Below are positions 60,608 to 64,000 of a stretch of 64,000 bases of DNA, one piece after another. The stretch comes from Polynucleobacter difficilis (GTDB taxonomy: Bacteria > Pseudomonadota > Gammaproteobacteria > Burkholderiales > Burkholderiaceae), in assembly GCF_003065365.1 (NCBI RefSeq), contig NZ_CP023276.1:1860001-1924000 (forward strand), given 5' to 3'. Position numbers and translations under genes: made by a program. The notes beneath the pieces were generated by a model. The model saw only the letters and a list, made by a program, of their open reading frames with translations. It did no database searches and was not told the origin of the DNA. Positions within the stretch are counted from its first letter, which is position 1. Each line of letters opens with the position of its first letter.

Positions 60608-61246
60608 ATGCCGAACCCTGATTTAAAAACCCTTCGAAATCGACTGTTACTTGAACGTACTGCGTACGCGCAAGACCCCAACACCTCTTCTACAAGCCAA
60701 GCAGTGGTGGCAGCGTTAAACCACGCACTCACAACAGAACTGCAGTCGCTGGGATCGATTGCACTCTATTGGCCAATTCAGCAAGAAATTGATTTACGCC
60801 CATGCTTAATCAGCTGGGTCAAAGCAAAGCACGGCAGGCAGTTAGCCTTACCTGTTATGCGCGCTGACATGCAACTGGATTTTTATTCCTGGCAGGATGG
60901 AGATGCATTGATACGCCAGCAACACGGGATTTCAGAACCTAATCCAAATGACCCCAAGATTAAGTCCATAGAGCCCGATTGCATTTTGATCCCCTGCGTG
61001 GGTTGGTCTTGGGCTAGCATTACCCACAGAGATTCCCTGCAAATGCACTATTGGCGACTGGGCTATGGTGGCGGCTATTTTGACCGCACACTAGCTCGCG
61101 TACGCGTTACAAAGCCAAACATAGCCTGTATTGGGGTTGGGTATGACTGGCAGCAATTAAACCCAAATCAGTGGCAAGCAGAGGCCCATGATGAGCCGCT
61201 CGATGCCATGCTGACCGAATCTGGATTGCGCTTTAAGGGCGACTAG
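60608..61246 (+). CDS. 5-formyltetrahydrofolate cyclo-ligase
   Basis: The enzyme recycles 5-formyl-THF to methenyl-THF with ATP. The 212 residues include LKTLRNRLLLERTAY, IALYWPIQQEIDLRPCLISW, LIPCVGWSW and the signature LGYGGGYFDRTLARVR near 155. It belongs to the one-carbon network with metF just across the convergent four-base overlap. E. coli 6S RNA lies next to this gene, but the 62-bp gap here is too short to hold it. Confidence 0.93.
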   Translation: MPNPDLKTLRNRLLLERTAYAQDPNTSSTSQAVVAALNHALTTELQSLGSIALYWPIQQEIDLRPCLISWVKAKHGRQLALPVMRADMQLDFYSWQDGDALIRQQHGISEPNPNDPKIKSIEPDCILIPCVGWSWASITHRDSLQMHYWRLGYGGGYFDRTLARVRVTKPNIACIGVGYDWQQLNPNQWQAEAHDEPLDAMLTESGLRFKGD

Positions 61247-62076
61247 TTTGAGCCTAGGTTGAGGTTCTCGGCAATCGCCAATACCGCGTCGGCTTGGTTC
61301 AGCGAGTAAAAATGTAAACCGGGTGCGCCCGTAACCAGTAACTGATCACACAAATCGGTTACGACGTCCTCACCAAACGATTTGATGGATGCCGTATCGT
61401 CGCCAAAGGACTGCAAGCGTAAGCGAATCCACCGAGGCACTTCCGCGCCACACGCATCCGAAAAGCGTAATAACTGACTGCAATTGGTAATCGGCATAAT
61501 CCCCGCAATAATCGGCTGGGTAACGCCTAAGTCATAGGCGTCCTCTACAAATCGAAAGTAGGCGTCAGAGTTAAAGAAGTATTGGGTAACCGCTGAATTA
61601 GCACCGGCCTTCATTTTCTCTACAAAAAACTGCAGATCCGTCGCAGGCGACTTTGCCTGTGGATGAGTCTCTGGGTAAGCCGCGACATCGATATGGAACC
61701 AATCGCCAGTCTCTGCCCGAATGAACTCAACCAATTGATTGGCATGCGAGAACTCACCATACTGCCCCATGCCGGATGGCAAGTCGCCCCGCAAGGCAAC
61801 GATGCGGCGAATCCCTAATTCACGATACTGATTAAGCATCACGCGCACACTGTCGCGCGAACTGCCAACGCAGGATAAATGGGGCGCCACAGACTCACCC
61901 GCTGCATGAATCTCACTAACTACCTGCAAAGTACCAGACTGGGTTGAGCCACCAGCACCAAATGTAACGGAATAGAACGCCGGCTTTAGCGATTCACTAA
62001 AGCGCTCACGCACCAGACGGAGTTTGTTTTCTCCCTCCGGTGTTTTTGGTGGAAAAAATTCGACGCTCAATTCCAT
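61243..62076 (-). CDS. metF: 5,10-methylenetetrahydrofolate reductase
   Basis: MetF makes methyl-THF for methionine synthase with FAD and NADH. The 277 residues begin with the conserved SVEFFPPKTPEGE and contain VTFGAGGSTQSGT, RRIVALRGDLP, and AAYPETHPQA. QYFFNSDAYFRF and IIAGIMPITN are also present. Length is slightly short of the E. coli 296 but complete. It follows ahcY by 29 bp with no terminator, so the SAH riboswitch probably controls it too. Confidence 0.97.
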   Translation of the reverse strand: MELSVEFFPPKTPEGENKLRLVRERFSESLKPAFYSVTFGAGGSTQSGTLQVVSEIHAAGESVAPHLSCVGSSRDSVRVMLNQYRELGIRRIVALRGDLPSGMGQYGEFSHANQLVEFIRAETGDWFHIDVAAYPETHPQAKSPATDLQFFVEKMKAGANSAVTQYFFNSDAYFRFVEDAYDLGVTQPIIAGIMPITNCSQLLRFSDACGAEVPRWIRLRLQSFGDDTASIKSFGEDVVTDLCDQLLVTGAPGLHFYSLNQADAVLAIAENLNLGSN

Positions 62077-62105
62077 TGCATTTGACCTATCTAGTACTGC
62101 TGCGA

Positions 62106-63557
62106 TTAATAACGGTAGTGCTCTGGCTTATACGGGCCTTGCTTTGTCACTCCAATGTAGCTGGCCTGTTGATCGCTCAACTCGGTCAGTTGCGCATTCA
62201 GTTTCTTCAGCTGCAAGCGCGCTACTTTTTCATCTAAGTGTTTTGGCAAGGTATAAACGCCGACGGGGTATTTCTTCGTGCCGACTGCGCCCCACAACTC
62301 AATTTGCGCAATCACTTGGTTCGCAAAAGAAGAACTCATCACATAAGATGGGTGACCAGTACCGCAACCCAAGTTAACCAAACGGCCTTTAGCCAAAATG
62401 ATGATGCGCTTTTCAGGCATGCCATTCATGGCAGGGAAAATGACGTGATCGACTTGGGGTTTAATTTCTTCCCAGCGGTATTTTTCAATGCCCGCAATAT
62501 CAATCTCATTATCAAAGTGGCCGATGTTACAAACAATGGCCTGGTCTTTCATGCGCGCCATGTGGTCATGCGTGATCACATGGTAATTGCCGGTTGCCGA
62601 TACAAAGATATCGGCTTTGTCTGCTGCGTAGTCCATCGTCACAACGCGATAGCCTTCCATTGCTGCCTGCAATGCGCAGATTGGATCGACTTCCGTTACC
62701 CAAACCTGAGCGGACAGGGCGCGCAAGGCTTGTGCTGAACCCTTACCAACGTCACCATAACCAGCAACCACGGCAACTTTTCCAGCAATCATCACATCGG
62801 TAGCACGCTTAATCGCGTCAACCAACGACTCGCGGCAGCCATACAAATTATCAAACTTGCTCTTGGTAACCGAATCGTTCACGTTAATTGCAGGGAAAGC
62901 CAATTCGCCTTTAGCAAACATTTGATACAGGCGATGCACGCCGGTTGTTGTCTCTTCCGTAACGCCTTCAACCTTGGCTAAGCGAGTCGAGTACCAGGTT
63001 GGATCAATCGCTAGCTTGCTCTTAATGGTCGAAAACAAAATGGTTTCTTCTTCGCTACTGGGGTTACTCAAGACTGCTTGGTCTTTTTCTGCCTTTGTGC
63101 CCAAGTGCAGCAGTAATGTTGCATCACCGCCGTCATCCAAAATCATATTGGTAAAGCCACCATCTGCCCACTCAAAAATGCGGTGGGTGTAATCCCAATA
63201 CTGCTCTAAGGTCTCGCCCTTAATCGCGAATACGGGAGTGCCATTCGCAGCAATCGCTGCGGCGGCATGGTCTTGCGTTGAAAAAATATTGCACGACGCC
63301 CACTGCACTTTCGCGCCCAATGCTTCAAGCGTCTCAATCAGCACTGCGGTTTGAATGGTCATGTGCAGTGAACCCGTAATGCGGGCGCCGCGCAGAGGCT
63401 GGGTTGCCGCGAACTCATCGCGAATCGCAACCAGTCCTGGCATTTCAGTTTCGGCAATGGCAATTTCTTTACGGCCAAAATCAGCCAAGGTGATGTCGGC
63501 GATTGCGCAATGTTTTGCTACAAAATCATTTAAGTTGAAATCAGATGCGGTATTCAT
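62106..63557 (-). CDS. ahcY: adenosylhomocysteinase
   Basis: AhcY hydrolyses S-adenosylhomocysteine to adenosine and homocysteine, relieving product inhibition of methyltransferases. The 483 residues have RITGSLHMTIQTAVLIETL with substrate-binding residues, the NAD site VAVVAGYGDVGKGSAQAL near 266, and the C-terminal QGPYKPEHYRY. GGAG lies five bases before the ATG at 63557. An overlapping ATG four bases upstream is in another frame. An SAH aptamer sits about 65 bases upstream. Confidence 0.98.
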   Translation of the reverse strand: MNTASDFNLNDFVAKHCAIADITLADFGRKEIAIAETEMPGLVAIRDEFAATQPLRGARITGSLHMTIQTAVLIETLEALGAKVQWASCNIFSTQDHAAAAIAANGTPVFAIKGETLEQYWDYTHRIFEWADGGFTNMILDDGGDATLLLHLGTKAEKDQAVLSNPSSEEETILFSTIKSKLAIDPTWYSTRLAKVEGVTEETTTGVHRLYQMFAKGELAFPAINVNDSVTKSKFDNLYGCRESLVDAIKRATDVMIAGKVAVVAGYGDVGKGSAQALRALSAQVWVTEVDPICALQAAMEGYRVVTMDYAADKADIFVSATGNYHVITHDHMARMKDQAIVCNIGHFDNEIDIAGIEKYRWEEIKPQVDHVIFPAMNGMPEKRIIILAKGRLVNLGCGTGHPSYVMSSSFANQVIAQIELWGAVGTKKYPVGVYTLPKHLDEKVARLQLKKLNAQLTELSDQQASYIGVTKQGPYKPEHYRY

Positions 63558-63624
63558 TCATGCTCCAGCTAAGGACGGATCAATGCTGGGGCAAGAAAAC
63601 TCGCCAACCATTGAGCCATGGGTT

Positions 63625-63722
63625 AGCGAGCGCAGTTGCAAAAAGCAAATTCCTGTTCGGATCTTGCCCCCTCAAGCCTGGGGAATCATTGGTTCGCAAT
63701 GTTCCTTGCAACGCTCCTTGAG
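63625..63722 (-). ncRNA. S-adenosylhomocysteine (SAH) riboswitch in the ahcY leader
   Basis: Read leftward, CTCAAG (63722-63717) pairs with CTTGAG (63676-63671) as the closing helix. An inner hairpin joins TTCC/GGAA and CATTG/CAATG (63682-63705). The long-range pairing joins GAGCG (63716-63712) and TTGCAA (63711-63706) to CGCTC (63632-63628) and TTGCAA (63641-63636) with a CTG bulge. Conserved bases AAGGAGCG, CCAGGCTTG and GCGCTC match the known SAH class found before ahcY in betaproteobacteria. This class turns expression on when SAH rises. About 65 bases separate it from ahcY. Confidence 0.88.
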
Positions 63723-63726
63723 AGTA

Positions 63727-63752
63727 TGGCGAAATTGTAATCAATTTCGCCA
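63727..63752. promoter_or_regulatory. perfect 26-bp inverted repeat over the likely ahcY promoter
   Basis: TGGCGAAATTG and CAATTTCGCCA are perfect 11-base arms around four bases. Read leftward, TACAAT (63734-63739) inside it is a good -10; a start site six to seven bases on would fall at about 63727, just before the aptamer. The repeat could be an operator. A terminator for metK is less likely because no U-run follows on the minus strand. No clear -35 is visible. Confidence 0.5.
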
Positions 63753-63792
63753 AATACAGCTTAACAACGACTACCTAGGGGGTAGAAAGCCT

Positions 63793-64000
63793 TTACAGGC
63801 CTGCTGCTGCACGTAAGGCTGGCGCCTTATCGCACTGCTCCCAGGTAAATTCTGGCTCTTCACGACCAAAGTGACCATACGCTGCGGTTTTACGGTAAAT
63901 CGGGCGCAGTAAGTCAAGCATCTTGACAATGCCCTTCGGACGCAGGTCAAAGTGCTCTGCAACTAAAGCGGCAATCTTTTCGTCGGCAATCTTGCCGGTA
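63793..64000 (-). CDS. metK: S-adenosylmethionine synthase, C-terminal end only
   Basis: Translation of the open frame from the right edge gives 68 residues ending at the TAA at 63793-63795. They include IADEKIAALVAEHFDLRPKG, IVKMLDLLRPIYRKTAAYGHFGR and EEPEFTWEQCDKAPALRAA. These are the standard C-terminus of MetK, which makes SAM from methionine and ATP. The remainder lies beyond the window. It precedes ahcY-metF in the same direction with a 235-bp gap that holds the inverted repeat and SAH riboswitch. Confidence 0.95.
   Translation of the reverse strand, partial: TGKIADEKIAALVAEHFDLRPKGIVKMLDLLRPIYRKTAAYGHFGREEPEFTWEQCDKAPALRAAAGL

Noticed and set aside
1..64000. Mobile elements, tRNA or rRNA genes, CRISPR arrays, phage genes
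   Set aside because: No transposase or integrase motifs, direct-repeat arrays, cloverleaf sequences or rRNA segments were seen. Composition and coding density look even across the window.

Overview
The window reads as a stretch of betaproteobacterial chromosome, most likely from a low-GC freshwater Burkholderiales bacterium such as Polynucleobacter. The grounds are protein-level resemblance (a PhaM-type PHB granule protein, split MetH, TorF porin-glnK-amtB, regulatory PTS beside gshAB, lipoprotein-lipA-lipB-ybeD order, yibN-grxC-secB-gpsA order), a base composition that looks like the high forties percent GC by eye, and very dense packing with many 1-14 bp gene overlaps. There is no rRNA, tRNA, CRISPR array, insertion sequence, phage gene or attachment site that I can see. 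No gap between genes reaches 300 bases. Nearly everything is core genome.

Layout. 1-2068: cytochrome c oxidase subunits I (cut by the left edge) and II. 2263-4311: a BioC-like protein divergent from comF-trmL. 4321-6595: yibN-grxC-secB-gpsA, divergent from gpmA-ctpA-moeB (6618-9564). 9577-14311: gshA-gshB-EIIA-HPr-EI. 14417-17105: torF-glnK-amtB nitrogen operon, then ubiK. 17650-23700: a long minus-strand run (VanZ, ferredoxin, hydrolase, ybeD, lipB, lipA, lipoprotein, MFS). 23738-25350: birA-coaX. 25352-32291: a (6-4)-type FeS photolyase divergent from a chain encoding a secreted peroxidase, FAD oxidoreductase, DUF1365 protein, cyclopropane-fatty-acid synthase and SDR. 32315-35344: dsbA, a SPOR protein and argS. 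35763-39568: methionine synthase split into two genes. 39646-43844: small accessory genes including phaM, an MBL hydrolase, acuI, a flavin reductase and a GST. 43866-49777: a tripartite RND efflux operon. 49897-55360: glmS, glmU, ttcA, folB and a FolM-like SDR. 55385-60545: a MidA-like methyltransferase, cca, an NDUFA9-like protein and slt. 60608-64000: 5-FTHF cyclo-ligase, metF, ahcY and metK (cut by the right edge).

Methyl-cycle genes dominate the right end: metK, ahcY and metF lie in line, 5-FTHF cyclo-ligase is beside them, and both MetH halves are elsewhere in the window. Between metK and ahcY sits a well-formed S-adenosylhomocysteine riboswitch. A perfect 26-bp inverted repeat covers the likely -10 box just upstream of it, which suggests two layers of control.

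The most unusual window-wide signal is at gene starts. At least ten genes, nearly all at heads of transcription units, have no Shine-Dalgarno sequence but carry a -10-like hexamer (TATAAT, TACAAT, TAGAAT, TATACT and similar) exactly 5-7 bases before the ATG. This is the arrangement expected of leaderless mRNAs. In four divergent pairs the two start codons are only 22-62 bp apart and at least one gene of each pair (both in three of them) shows this signature. I did not find a clearly new multi-gene defence or metabolic system. The photolyase/peroxidase/lipid-modification cluster is the best candidate for a coordinated, incompletely described function.
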